The notes under the pieces: generated by a model | The model's database searches: none | Told to the model about the DNA's origin: nothing | The model's input: only the letters and a program-made list of their open reading frames with translations | Made by a program: the position numbers and the translations under genes | In this document: positions 18,781 through 27,089 of the stretch, one piece after another | Position numbering within the stretch: the first letter of the stretch is position 1 | Layout: each line of letters opens with the position of its first letter | Assembly (NCBI GenBank): GCA_022826195.1 | Contig: JAJDVI010000064.1 | Location: 1-58,616 of the forward strand | Reading direction: 5' to 3' | Length of the DNA: 58,616 nucleotides | Source: Acidobacteriota bacterium | Lineage (GTDB): Bacteria; Acidobacteriota; Vicinamibacteria; Marinacidobacterales; Marinacidobacteraceae

Positions 18781-20630
18781 GAAGCGATCTCCAGGCGACG
18801 ATCGGACTTCGCCTCGGGGCTCGGCACGAGACGAACCTCCTTCCCGCCCGGCGGCGACGGAGGACTCCCGCCGGGCGGGACCGGCGCCCGGCGGCGGGAC
18901 CCGGGGACGCGCGCGGCATGGGCAAGCCGTTCCCGGGCCTCCGCGAAGGCGGAGGCGATCCGGTCCGCGTGAGCTTCGTTGGCCAGCCGGACCCGCTCCG
19001 CCGCCTGCGCGACCTCGAACAGGCCCGCTTCCTGATCCCGGTCCCAGGTTGCGGCGTGGTCGTCGCTCCGGGGCGAATCACCCGGCGCCCAGGGAGCGCT
19101 CCAGAACCGGGGCGCCGGATCGTGGGAGAGACGCCGCCCCCGGTTGGCCTGGCGGAAATCGGCGACCGCCGTCGCCCCGGCCGCGGCGCTGCGGGCAAGG
19201 AGCGCCGCCTCGGCGGCGAGGACGCGCCGCCGGGTTCCGTCGAGTTCGGTGAGGCGGCCGCCGAGGGACAAGAGGCCGGCCTCGTGGTCTCCGAGCCGTT
19301 GCCGGTGCCGGCCTTCCTCGTCGTTCAGGACCTGTAGCGACCGCGCGTACCCGTCGCGGAGCGCGTCCGACGCGCTGGCGCGGGCGCGGTGGAGCCGCGC
19401 GAAATGGGGGATCGGCTCACGGCCGCCGTACCACTTCCAGGCGGCGAGGAGCAGCGCCGCGAAACCCACGCCGAGCAGCAGTACCGAACGCCAGCCCTCG
19501 AACCTCCCGGCGAGCGGATCCTCGGCGAGCACCAACCCGCCGCCGGCGGCGCGATAGCCGACGTTTCCGGCGGCAAGCGTGCGGGTCGTGTCGAGCGAGT
19601 GGTCGTCCGCCGGCAACTCGGGTGGATGCTCGACCAGGGTCGTCCCCGGCCGCCACCAGAGGAACTGCGCCCGGAGTTCGGAGATGACCGCCTCCTCCAC
19701 GGTGAGCGGCTCGGGCGGATGCGGATCGGCCACGGCCGTCCCGCCAGCGATTCCGGCGTCGATGTCGTCCAGGTCGAGGACGGAGGCGGCCCGGGCGCCG
19801 TCGAGCGCCTGGACCGCGTCCCGGTAGTGGGCGAAGCCGAAGTGAAGGAGGACGGCGAGCGCCAGACAGGGCAGCAGGGCCGCCGCCAGCAGGCTCCGCC
19901 GCAGCGCGCCGGCTCCCAGCATCCGCCGGAAGACCAGGTCGCCGATCAGCCAGCCGAGCAGGCCGACGTTCATGGCGGTGACCAGCCCCGCGAAGAGCCA
20001 GTTGGACACCACCCCCTCGGTCGACGCCGCGTGCAGCAGCAGCCCGTTCGCCGTCGTCTCGGCAAGCGCGACCGCCAGCAGCAGCCAGACCCAGCCGCGG
20101 CCGGAGGCCCGGGGGGTGGCGTAGTCGGGCAGCCCGTGGCGCCGCCGGAAACCGGCGAGTTCCCGGTCGGCGGCCTGGGACCGGAGGTAGCGGGCCTCGA
20201 TCCGCTGACAGACGGGCTCCACCGCCGCGAGCGAGCCGACGCGTTCCCGTTCACGGACCGCCTCGGCCTCGATCCGAATGGCGTCGGTTCGCGCCCGGTG
20301 CTGCTCGGCCTGCAGCCGGTCGAGCGCGCTGTCCGCGGCGGCCCGAATTCGGCCGATCGCCTGCAGGAAGCGGCTCTCCACCCGGCGTTCCCCCGGCGAT
20401 GGAGCGGCGGCGTCGGGCCCGGGGATCCCCTCGCGTCCTTCCGCCTCGGCCTCCTGCCGTTCCGCGGCGGTGAGGGCGGGGTCGGGCACGCCGAAGGCGT
20501 CGCCCGCGAAGGGGTTGAACGATGCGGGATCTTCGGCGGGACGGGCCCCGTTTTCGGACGGGCCGGCGGTTCCGCCGTCCGCGGCGCCTCGCTTCCGCTT
20601 CGGCAACCGCACTCGGACTCGATGACGCAT
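18777..20630 (-). CDS. Membrane protein with flanking coiled coils, unknown family
   Basis: About 617 residues from ATG 20630, chosen because GGAGGGG stands 3 nt in front; an ATG at 20657 would add nine residues. Layout: a basic N-terminus, a Pro/Ala/Glu-rich stretch, a first coiled coil (about 85-150, SRFLQAIGRIRAAADSALDRL), three to four hydrophobic helices (about 180-285), an exposed domain, one more helix (about 385-405, SVLLLGVGFAALLLAAW) and a second long coiled coil to the C-terminus. I recognise no catalytic motif. The downstream vWA lipoprotein overlaps its stop, so the two products probably work together at the inner membrane. Confidence 0.6.
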   Translation of the reverse strand: MRHRVRVRLPKRKRGAADGGTAGPSENGARPAEDPASFNPFAGDAFGVPDPALTAAERQEAEAEGREGIPGPDAAAPSPGERRVESRFLQAIGRIRAAADSALDRLQAEQHRARTDAIRIEAEAVRERERVGSLAAVEPVCQRIEARYLRSQAADRELAGFRRRHGLPDYATPRASGRGWVWLLLAVALAETTANGLLLHAASTEGVVSNWLFAGLVTAMNVGLLGWLIGDLVFRRMLGAGALRRSLLAAALLPCLALAVLLHFGFAHYRDAVQALDGARAASVLDLDDIDAGIAGGTAVADPHPPEPLTVEEAVISELRAQFLWWRPGTTLVEHPPELPADDHSLDTTRTLAAGNVGYRAAGGGLVLAEDPLAGRFEGWRSVLLLGVGFAALLLAAWKWYGGREPIPHFARLHRARASASDALRDGYARSLQVLNDEEGRHRQRLGDHEAGLLSLGGRLTELDGTRRRVLAAEAALLARSAAAGATAVADFRQANRGRRLSHDPAPRFWSAPWAPGDSPRSDDHAATWDRDQEAGLFEVAQAAERVRLANEAHADRIASAFAEARERLAHAARVPGSRRRAPVPPGGSPPSPPGGKEVRLVPSPEAKSDRRLEIAS

Positions 20631-20714
20631 GGTCCCCTCCGACGCGAAAGCGGGCACACGAAGGCCCGGGGTTTTCTTCCTTAACGAGCGGGGAGCGGCG
20701 CCGGTTCCCGCGAA

Positions 20715-20734
20715 GTCCCGCGCCGGGGCGGGAC
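20715..20734 (-). terminator. GC hairpin directly after the cupin stop codon
   Basis: GTCCCGC-6 nt-GCGGGAC forms a 7-bp stem adjacent to the stop codon of the cupin gene. There is no T-tract, so termination is only plausible; it could instead stabilise the mRNA end. Confidence 0.3.
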
Positions 20735-21190
20735 CTACTCGATCCGCCGCCAGTTCCCGGCGATCCGGGTCCCTTCGCCGCCCGGCGCCCAGATCACCAG
20801 CGCCCGGACCGTCCCGCCGTCGGGTGAGGTGATGTGGTTCACCTCGGACGGCGGACGGACGAAGCCGAGATCGCCGGGACCGAGGACCTCGGAGACCCCG
20901 TCCACCACGTGCTCGAGTTCTCCTTCCAGCACGTAGAAGACCTCGGTGGCGGCGTGCGGGTGGTTCCCGGAGTTGGCGCCGGGCGGCCAGGTGATCACCC
21001 CGATCTGGACCTCGCCGCCGCCGAGATTGGACTCCGAGAGCAGGAGTTCGAGCTCGGTGCCGCCGGCACTGACGAAGCGCCCCAGATCGGCGGCCTGGAC
21101 CGCCGCCGTGGAACGTCCGGCCGCGAACCCGCCGGCGAGACCGAGACCGGCAGCCAGCGAAAGCGCCAGGGCGGCGCGGCGGCGGGTCAT
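20735..21190 (-). CDS. Exported cupin-domain protein
   Basis: A 151-residue single-domain cupin with an N-terminal signal or anchor (RRRAALALSLAAGLGLAGG). The metal-binding motif 1 is HPHAATEVFYVLEGELEH, with two histidines, a glutamate and a later histidine; motif 2 is PPSEVNHI. The start ATG at 21190 overlaps the S9 peptidase stop as ATGA, so the two are translated together. Cupins of this size act as small dioxygenases, isomerases or ligand-binding proteins; nothing here tells which. Confidence 0.8.
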   Translation of the reverse strand: MTRRRAALALSLAAGLGLAGGFAAGRSTAAVQAADLGRFVSAGGTELELLLSESNLGGGEVQIGVITWPPGANSGNHPHAATEVFYVLEGELEHVVDGVSEVLGPGDLGFVRPPSEVNHITSPDGGTVRALVIWAPGGEGTRIAGNWRRIE

Positions 21191-23247
21191 CGGTCGGTCT
21201 CCCCGGCCGGATCCCGCGTGTAACGCGAGAACCAGTCCAGCATGTAGAGCTGGGTGCGGATGAAGTTCGAGGGCTGTGAACTCGTCCCGTGATATTCGTC
21301 GTGGAAGCGCACCATCTCGGTCGGAACGCCGAGCACCTTGAGGGCCTGGTAGTACTCCTCGGTCTGGCTCATCGGCGTCCGCAGGTCGAGCTCGCCGGTC
21401 ATCAGCAGGGTGGGGGTGGTGACCCGGTCCACGTACATCAGCGGCGAATGCTCCAGGTACTTCTCGGCGTTGTCCCAGGGGAAGCCGTGGTAGCGGTTGT
21501 AACCCCACCGGGGAATGTCGGCGGTGCCCGCGAAGCTCATCCAGTTCACGACCGGGCAGCGCACCGCGGCGCCGGCGAAGCGGTTCGTCTGACCGATCAC
21601 CCAGGAGGACAGCACGCCGCCTCCGCTGCAGCCCGTGACGTACATCCGGCTCTCGTCCACGTAGCCGCGCGCGATGGTGGCGTCCACGCCGGCGATCAGG
21701 TCGTCGTAGTCCACGCTCGGGTAACCGTTGTCGATCGCGTTGCCGAAATCGGTCCCGTAGCCCGTGCTGCCCCGGGGGTTCGTGTAGAGCAGCAGGTAGT
21801 CGTTGGCGGCGAAGTTCTGGAAGGCGTTGTTGAAGCCCACGTTGTACATCCCGTGGGGCCCACCGTGGATCTGGAGGACCAAGGGGTACTGCCGGGCCGG
21901 GTCGAAACCGGGCGGCTTGATGACCCAGCCCTGCGCCCGGGTTCCGTCCGTCGAGTCGTACCAGAGTTCCTCCACCTCGCCGAGCTCGATCCCGGCGAGC
22001 ACGTCGTCGTTCACCGCGGTCACCCGGGTCCGCTGCGACGGATCGGATACCGGGAAAACGACGACGTCGGCGGGCTCGTGGAAGGAGGTCCGGACCGCGG
22101 CGGCGACGCCCGTGGCCGAGATCGTGTTCACGGTGAGCATGTGGGTGCCCTCGGTCACCGGGCTGGTCCCGCCCTCGAGCGACGCCACGTGCAGGTTCCG
22201 GGAGCCGCGGTCGTCGGCGGTGAAGTAGATCCGGTCGCTGTCGGGGCCCCAGATCGGGTTGTTGGCGTCCCGGTCGAGGCTTGCCGAGAGGGAGCGCATC
22301 GCCGAGCCGTCGAACCCGATCACCTGCAGATCGCTCACCTTGTAGGTCTGGTCCGTCCAGTCGTAGCCGCTGAAAGCGACGTGCCGCCCGTCGGGCGACA
22401 CCACCGGGCCCGCCCACGGACCACGCTTGTCGGTGATCTGGCGGATGGCGCCGGTTGCGAGGTCCACGAAGTGGATGTGCGACTCGCGGTAACGGAGGTC
22501 GGCGTCGTCCTCACGGGAAGCGTCGAAGACGAGTCCCTTTCCGTCCGGGGTCCAGTCGAGTCCGGCGCCGTAGTCGAGGCCGACCGCACCGCGCGATCCC
22601 ACGTGCCAGCCCCCCTCGGTGAGCTGGCGCGCCGCCCCGCCGTCAGCGGGAACCACGAAGAGATGGCGGTAGCCCTCCTCGAGGAACCCCACCCGGTCCT
22701 GCCGGAAGTGCATCCTGCGGACGATCCGGGGGGTCTTGGTCCAGGTGGCGCCGTCGGGCGGAGACGGCAGCGAGGGGAGGTCCCAGGTCTCGGGAGCGGC
22801 GACCATCCGGGTGAAGGCGATCATCCCGGAGTCCGGCGACCAGTGGATGTCCCGCGGGGTCGGGCCGTCCCGGGTGACCTGCGAGGTGGCGCCCTCGGCG
22901 TCCATCCAGCGGACGAAGATCTGGCTGCCGTCGTCCCCGGCGTCGGCGAGGTAGGCGATGCGGGTGCCGTCGGGCGACCAGACCGGACCCGACCCCCTGG
23001 TCAGGAAGCGGTTGCGGTTGCCGTCGGCGTTCACGATCCACAGTTCCGAGGCCCAGCGGTCCTTCGTCTGGTCCACGTGGCTGCGGGTGTAGATCACGAC
23101 CGAGCCGTCGGGGGAGATGGCCGGCCCGCTCACCCGTTCCCAGTCGAGGATGTGCGAGGCAGTGAGCCGTCCGTCCCCGGCGGTCTCCTGGGCGGCGGCG
23201 CCGCCGGCGGCGAGCAGCGCGGCAAGCGCGATCAGGGCGTTCTTCAT
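21187..23247 (-). CDS. Secreted S9-family prolyl oligopeptidase-like peptidase
   Basis: A 686-residue exported serine peptidase of the S9C acylaminoacyl-peptidase type. A signal peptide ends near GGAAAQ. A beta-propeller made of TolB/WD40-like blades (ISPDGSVVIYTRS, WSPDGTRIAYLAD, VSPDGRHVAFSGYD) precedes an alpha/beta-hydrolase domain. The catalytic triad is S541 in VTGCSGGG, D621 in TGELDLRTP and H653 in DEYHGTS; the nucleophile elbow is GCSGG instead of the usual GGSYGG. LVLQIHGGPHGMYN provides the oxyanion region. It probably degrades short peptides in the periplasm. The downstream cupin is coupled to it. Confidence 0.92.
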   Translation of the reverse strand: MKNALIALAALLAAGGAAAQETAGDGRLTASHILDWERVSGPAISPDGSVVIYTRSHVDQTKDRWASELWIVNADGNRNRFLTRGSGPVWSPDGTRIAYLADAGDDGSQIFVRWMDAEGATSQVTRDGPTPRDIHWSPDSGMIAFTRMVAAPETWDLPSLPSPPDGATWTKTPRIVRRMHFRQDRVGFLEEGYRHLFVVPADGGAARQLTEGGWHVGSRGAVGLDYGAGLDWTPDGKGLVFDASREDDADLRYRESHIHFVDLATGAIRQITDKRGPWAGPVVSPDGRHVAFSGYDWTDQTYKVSDLQVIGFDGSAMRSLSASLDRDANNPIWGPDSDRIYFTADDRGSRNLHVASLEGGTSPVTEGTHMLTVNTISATGVAAAVRTSFHEPADVVVFPVSDPSQRTRVTAVNDDVLAGIELGEVEELWYDSTDGTRAQGWVIKPPGFDPARQYPLVLQIHGGPHGMYNVGFNNAFQNFAANDYLLLYTNPRGSTGYGTDFGNAIDNGYPSVDYDDLIAGVDATIARGYVDESRMYVTGCSGGGVLSSWVIGQTNRFAGAAVRCPVVNWMSFAGTADIPRWGYNRYHGFPWDNAEKYLEHSPLMYVDRVTTPTLLMTGELDLRTPMSQTEEYYQALKVLGVPTEMVRFHDEYHGTSSQPSNFIRTQLYMLDWFSRYTRDPAGETDR

Positions 23248-23329
23248 GGGGATTCCTCCAGAGCCGGTCTAGTGTGGAGTTTCCGGCCCCGCTTCACAAC
23301 CCCGGTGAGGGCCGACCCCGGCGGCGCAG

Positions 23330-23496
23330 ACGGCTTGGAACGCCGGCTTCAGCCGGCACAGCCCGCCGCAGGCGGGCGGCGGGACGGACCTCATGCGCCG
23401 GGATGGCTCGGCTGCGCGTCCGTCCACCCGGGTAGCAACGAACCGCCCGCGGCCCTACGGGCCGCTGTGCCGGCTGAAGCCGGCGTTCCAAGCCGT
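23330..23496. repeat. Head-to-head pair of double-hairpin repeats
   Basis: A perfect 32-bp inverted repeat flanks this 167-bp element. The left copy runs on the minus strand and the right on the plus strand; both contain GCCGGC-TGAA-GCCGGC with GTTCCAAGCC at the outer edge. Their inner hairpins differ: GCCCGCC-GCA-GGCGGGC on the left and GCGGCCC-TAC-GGGCCGC on the right. It fills most of the 352-bp gap between the S9 peptidase promoter side and the VOC gene. I see no gene in the gap. Confidence 0.85.
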
Positions 23497-23599
23497 ACGT
23501 GCCTTCCCCGCAGGGGCGGACAACGGGACGGAACAAGATCGGCTACCGGGTCGTTCGGCTCATCCAACGCCCCTTTTCCAACTCCCAAGGAGGAGCTTC

Positions 23600-23986
23600 A
23601 TGGACCGCGTCTGCCACTTCGAGATTCCCTTTGACGACAAGTCCCGCGCCACCGACTTCTACCGGAAGGTCTTCGGCTGGGAGGTCTCCGACGTGCCGGG
23701 AGACATGCCCTACACCTTCGTGATCACGACTCCGATCGACGAACGGGGGAATCCGACCACCGCCGGCGGCATCAACGGGGGGATGTACCCCCGGGGCGAG
23801 GGCGGAGGCAGCGGGTCTCCGGTCGTCGTGATCGAGGTGCCCTCGTGCGAGGAACGCGTCGGAGACGTCGAGGCGGCCGGCGGGGAGCGCCTCATGGGTC
23901 CGGCCGAGATCCCGGGAATGGGGATCTACGCCCAGGTGAAGGACCCGGAGGGGAACATCATCGGCCTCTGGCAGCCGCTGACCTGA
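23600..23986 (+). CDS. VOC-superfamily (glyoxalase-like) protein
   Basis: A 128-residue single VOC domain. ATG at 23600 has a strong AAGGAGGAG site. The fold is marked by FEIPFDDKSRATDFYRKVFGW near the N-terminus and YAQVKDPEGNIIGLWQ at the C-terminus. This subgroup includes small binding proteins and metal-dependent lyases or dioxygenases; only one clear metal ligand pattern is seen, so activity is uncertain. Single gene between two minus-strand transcripts. Confidence 0.85.
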   Translation: MDRVCHFEIPFDDKSRATDFYRKVFGWEVSDVPGDMPYTFVITTPIDERGNPTTAGGINGGMYPRGEGGGSGSPVVVIEVPSCEERVGDVEAAGGERLMGPAEIPGMGIYAQVKDPEGNIIGLWQPLT

Positions 23987-24017
23987 TCCCGGCCCGGCGG
24001 TCCGGCAGGCCCGACGG

Positions 24018-24479
24018 CTAACCGTCGTTCCGCGGCGGCGGTCCGTGGAGGCCGAGAACCGTGTCCGGAACGGGATCAGGGCCGAACCGGTTCTCCCCGG
24101 CGTCGCCCTTCTGGACCATGAACCAGAAGAGGACCAGGGCCGCGATCAACAAGCCCAGGAAGAAGACGAGGCTCTCGGTCCATGCCTCCTCGGGGAAGAA
24201 GCGGGACGACAGGGAATCGAGCCAGCCCGGCGCCAACAGGAGCGCCCACCAGGCGGAGCGATCCGTGTCGTGGAGCCTCCGGGCCGTGACCGACAATTGG
24301 GGCAAGAACAAGCCGGCTGCAACCAGGTAAGCAAGCTCCTCCGTGCCGGCAAGCGCCGCCACACCGGTCAGGAGCGCGCCGAAGACCACAAACCACCAGT
24401 ACTCGGCCCGGGGGGCGCGGCCCCGGAAGTCCGCGTACTTCCGGAACAGGCAGGTGCGGACCGCTTCCAGGAATCCCAC
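24018..24479 (-). CDS. DUF805 membrane protein
   Basis: A 153-residue inner-membrane protein starting at GTG 24479. The DUF805 signature is clear: FRGRAPRAEYWWFVVFGALL near the N-terminus and TARRLHDTDRSAWW in the middle, with four hydrophobic helices. Function is unknown for the family. It is 31 nt downstream of the selenoprotein gene and likely on the same transcript. Confidence 0.88.
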   Translation of the reverse strand: MGFLEAVRTCLFRKYADFRGRAPRAEYWWFVVFGALLTGVAALAGTEELAYLVAAGLFLPQLSVTARRLHDTDRSAWWALLLAPGWLDSLSSRFFPEEAWTESLVFFLGLLIAALVLFWFMVQKGDAGENRFGPDPVPDTVLGLHGPPPRNDG

Positions 24480-24510
24480 GCTTCCCAGCTCGGGAAGGGA
24501 ATGGCGGCGC

Positions 24511-24897
24511 CTATCCGAAGACCGACTCCAGCAGCTCCTGGTTGTAGCCCACCACGAGGCGGTCGCCGACGCGCATGGTCGGGGCGCGGAGCTTGCCGGA
24601 GCGCCCGAGCAGCAGGTCCGTGAGGTTGGTGTAGCTGCCGACCATCGCCCCGCTCAGGGTGGCGTCGTCCGGGCGGTCGCCGGTGAGGTCGAACCGCTCC
24701 ACCTTCCGGCCCTTGGCGACCAGCAGTTCGCTCACGCCGTCCAGCAACGTGAGGGCCTCGTCGCCCTGGATCGGGGCCTTGTTGGCGTTCTGGATGTCTC
24801 CGTCCGGGATGCCGTTTGCCGCAAGAAACTCCTGCGTCTTCTTGCAGCTCATTCAACCGGGGCGGTGATACCGCCAGGTCAGGTTGCCGCCGGCCAC
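24511..24897 (-). CDS. ArsC-like selenoprotein with in-frame TGA (Sec15)
   Basis: A thioredoxin-fold ArsC/Spx-like protein of 128 residues, if the TGA at 24855-24853 is read as selenocysteine. From GTG 24897 (AGGAGG 7 nt upstream) the frame reads ...TWRYHRPG-U-MSCKKTQEFL..., which places U15 and C18 as a UxxC redox pair where ArsC relatives have CxxC. The downstream part fits the family: LRAPTMRVGDRLVVGYN near the C-terminus. A SECIS-type hairpin begins 4 nt after the TGA. Starting instead at ATG 24852, directly after the TGA, would remove the first beta strand and the resolving site. As I recall, ArsC-type selenoproteins are known from other bacteria. The Sec machinery is not in this window. 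Confidence 0.82.
24818..24848 (-). promoter_or_regulatory. Bacterial SECIS-like hairpin
   Basis: On the minus strand GCTGCAAGAA pairs with TTCTTGCGGC (nine Watson-Crick pairs and one U-G), closing an 11-nt loop GACGCAGGAGT. The loop starts with G, as expected for SelB-recognised bacterial SECIS. The stem starts 4 nt after the TGA, so the loop lies 14 nt downstream, slightly closer than the usual 16 nt or more. Confidence 0.72.
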
Positions 24898-24899
24898 GG

Positions 24900-25385
24900 T
24901 CACTCCTCCTGCACGCGGTCGTAGGTGGCGTGGGTCACGCGGGTGATCTTCCCGTCGGCATCCATCCGGACGTACTCGTTGTCGATCCGGTTGCCGTCCT
25001 CCGAGAGGGTGTTGATGATCACCTGGTACACCTCGCCGTTCCGGGCGTTCAGAATGCGCGTGCTTCGCTCGGTCACGATCTCGACCGCCGTCTCGGAATT
25101 CTCGATCCCCTCGACCGGCCGGAAGACGCCGTCGAACATCGTGACGTAGCTCCACACCGAGGTGTTGCCCTCGGCGTTCGTGGTGGCGACCTCGATGCTC
25201 ATGCCCCCGTCGCCGTGGGGCGCGTAGGTCATGACGTTCTTGTAGGGCGGCGGGTTGTCCGACCGGAGCCGCCAGACGCCGTAGCGCTCGGTGGCGTTGG
25301 CGCCGCCCTGGGCCTGGGCGTGGGCGGCGAGCCCGAGTCCGAGCCCGAGCACGGTCAGGACGGCGGCAATCCGCGAAGTGCGCAT
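24900..25385 (-). CDS. Secreted protein of unknown function
   Basis: A 161-residue exported protein with a signal peptide (about 1-25, ending AHAQA) and an AGGAGG site before ATG 25385. The mature part is strand-rich: ERYGVWRLRSDNPPPYKNVMTYAP, then FRPVEGIENSETAVEIVTERS and a C-terminal KITRVTHATYDRV. It looks like a small beta-sheet protein of a lipocalin-like type, but I cannot name a family. Its stop is 2 nt before the selenoprotein start codon, so it leads that operon. Confidence 0.7.
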   Translation of the reverse strand: MRTSRIAAVLTVLGLGLGLAAHAQAQGGANATERYGVWRLRSDNPPPYKNVMTYAPHGDGGMSIEVATTNAEGNTSVWSYVTMFDGVFRPVEGIENSETAVEIVTERSTRILNARNGEVYQVIINTLSEDGNRIDNEYVRMDADGKITRVTHATYDRVQEE

Positions 25386-25434
25386 GGATGAATCCTCCTG
25401 AAGGAGGCGGGATTCTGTCAGACCAGGCGGTGGG

Positions 25435-27015
25435 TTACTCGCCCGGCCGCAGGCCCCGGCCGGCCAGGGCCCCGGTGTGCGCGCCGTCCCTGATCGCGAA
25501 CGTCCCGTTCACGAGCACGTGCACGGTTCCCTCGGAGTACTGGTGCGGCTCGTCGTAGGTGGCCCGGTCCCGGATCCGGTCGGGATCGAGGATCGCGAGG
25601 TCCGCCTTCAGGCCCTCCCGCAGGAAGCCGCGGTCATCGAGTTCGAGGAACTCGGCGGCGAGGCCGGTCATGCTGCGGATCGCGAACGCCATCGAGATGC
25701 GTTCCTCATCGAGCACGTAATCGCGCAGCTTCTTGGTGAAGGCGCCGTAGACCCGGGGATGGCCCACGGGGGTGCCGGGCTCGATGTCGCGGCCGTCGGT
25801 GCAGGTCATCATCCAGTCCTGCTCGGCGAGGAAGCCGGTGTTCACCGGGTCGTAGAGCCCGACGTTCATCACCGAAGCGTTCCCCTCGGCGAGGATCCGG
25901 CGGGCCGCCTCCGGCGCCGGGGCGCCCCATTCCTCCGCGACGTCGGCGAGCGTGCGGCCGTTCAGGTGCGGCCGGGGATCGGAAAAGCGGATCTTGTCGG
26001 CGCCCCCGCGGATGGCCAGCATCTCGGCGGTTGCCTCGTCGAGGACGCGGGCGGTGTCCGGGTCGTCGAAGCGTTCGAGCATGGCGTCGCGGCCGCCCGC
26101 CGAAGCCCAACGGGGCACGGTGTAGGCCCTGAGGCTCGACTGGGTGGCGGTGTAGACGTGCTGGGCGCCAGCGACCGTGACGCCCCGGGCGCGGGCTGCG
26201 TCGATCAGGGCGGCCCCTTCCGGCGCCCGGCCGTAGTTGGCGGCCCCCTGCGCGTTGAAGTGGCTGAAGATGACCTTGGTCCCGGACTCCTCGCCGATCC
26301 GGATGGCCTCCTCGATCGACGCCAGGTAACCGAAGCTCGGATAGGCCGCTCCCAGGTCGCGGTCGTGGGTGTCATAGATGGCCGGGCGGTACTCGGCGGC
26401 CACCCGGGCCAGCTCGATGACCTCCTCGGTGGTCGCGTAGTTGCCCGGGATGTAGAAGAGCCCGCTGGAAAGCCCGAAGGCGCCCTCCTCGAGACCCTTC
26501 CGGACGAGCGCCCGCATCCGGTCCAGTTCCTCGCCGGTGGGGGCCCGGTTCTCCTCGCCGAGCACGCGCCGCCGCACCGCCCCGTGACCCACGTAGGTGA
26601 GCGCGTTCACCCCGATGCCGCTCGCTTCCCAGCCCGCCAGGGTGTCGGCCACGTCGGGCGAGCCGCCGCCGTCCACCCCGAGCGCCACCGTCGTGATTCC
26701 CTGATACAGGAACGGCAGCGCCTCCTTCGCCCAGTCCTCGCCGATCTGCGAATGGGCGTGCATGTCGATGAACCCGGGGGCCACGATGAGGCCCGCGGCA
26801 TCCACCGTTTCGGTAGCCGTCACCCCTTCCGCGGCGGCGTCGCCGATGAAGCTGATGCGGTCGCCGGTGACCGCGACGTCGGCGCTGACGGGATCACCGC
26901 CGCCGCCGTCATGCACGAGGCCGCCGCGAATCAGGAGGTCGTGCGGTTCCTGACCACAGGCGGCGGCCAGGACGGCGAGCAGCGGAAGCGCGATCCGGAG
27001 GTTCGGGAAGGACAT
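25435..27015 (-). CDS. N-acyl-D-amino-acid deacylase (amidohydrolase), lipoprotein
   Basis: About 526 residues from ATG 27015; an ATG 39 nt upstream would add a charged extension in front of the signal. The N-terminus NLRIALPLLAVLAAACGQ is a lipoprotein signal with lipid-attachment Cys20. The amidohydrolase core has LIVAPGFIDMHAHSQ (metal ligands H86, H88), a downstream HDRD motif and the typical C-terminal KADLAILDPDRIRDRATY. D-aminoacylases of this group hydrolyse N-acyl-D-amino acids. Localised to the periplasm, it fits the D-amino-peptide theme set by the M55 peptidase. The divergent PQQ-propeller gene starts 75 nt away. Confidence 0.88.
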   Translation of the reverse strand: MSFPNLRIALPLLAVLAAACGQEPHDLLIRGGLVHDGGGGDPVSADVAVTGDRISFIGDAAAEGVTATETVDAAGLIVAPGFIDMHAHSQIGEDWAKEALPFLYQGITTVALGVDGGGSPDVADTLAGWEASGIGVNALTYVGHGAVRRRVLGEENRAPTGEELDRMRALVRKGLEEGAFGLSSGLFYIPGNYATTEEVIELARVAAEYRPAIYDTHDRDLGAAYPSFGYLASIEEAIRIGEESGTKVIFSHFNAQGAANYGRAPEGAALIDAARARGVTVAGAQHVYTATQSSLRAYTVPRWASAGGRDAMLERFDDPDTARVLDEATAEMLAIRGGADKIRFSDPRPHLNGRTLADVAEEWGAPAPEAARRILAEGNASVMNVGLYDPVNTGFLAEQDWMMTCTDGRDIEPGTPVGHPRVYGAFTKKLRDYVLDEERISMAFAIRSMTGLAAEFLELDDRGFLREGLKADLAILDPDRIRDRATYDEPHQYSEGTVHVLVNGTFAIRDGAHTGALAGRGLRPGE

Positions 27016-27049
27016 GGGCGTTTTTGGTCTCCGGCCGGGCGGCCGGTGC

Positions 27050-27055
27050 GACAAT
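27050..27055 (+). promoter_or_regulatory. -10-like hexamer upstream of the propeller gene
   Basis: GACAAT lies 34 nt before ATG 27090 in the divergent spacer shared with the deacylase gene. Weak support, based on position and low GC. Confidence 0.2.
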
Positions 27056-27089
27056 ACCGCCCGGCGCGGGAGAGCGCTGGAGTCAAAGG

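Noticed and set aside
24853..24903. Short upstream peptide ending at the TGA, separate from the ArsC-like gene
   Set aside because: Its sequence fits the first strand of the ArsC fold and is in frame with the rest; a SECIS-like hairpin follows, so read-through explains it better.
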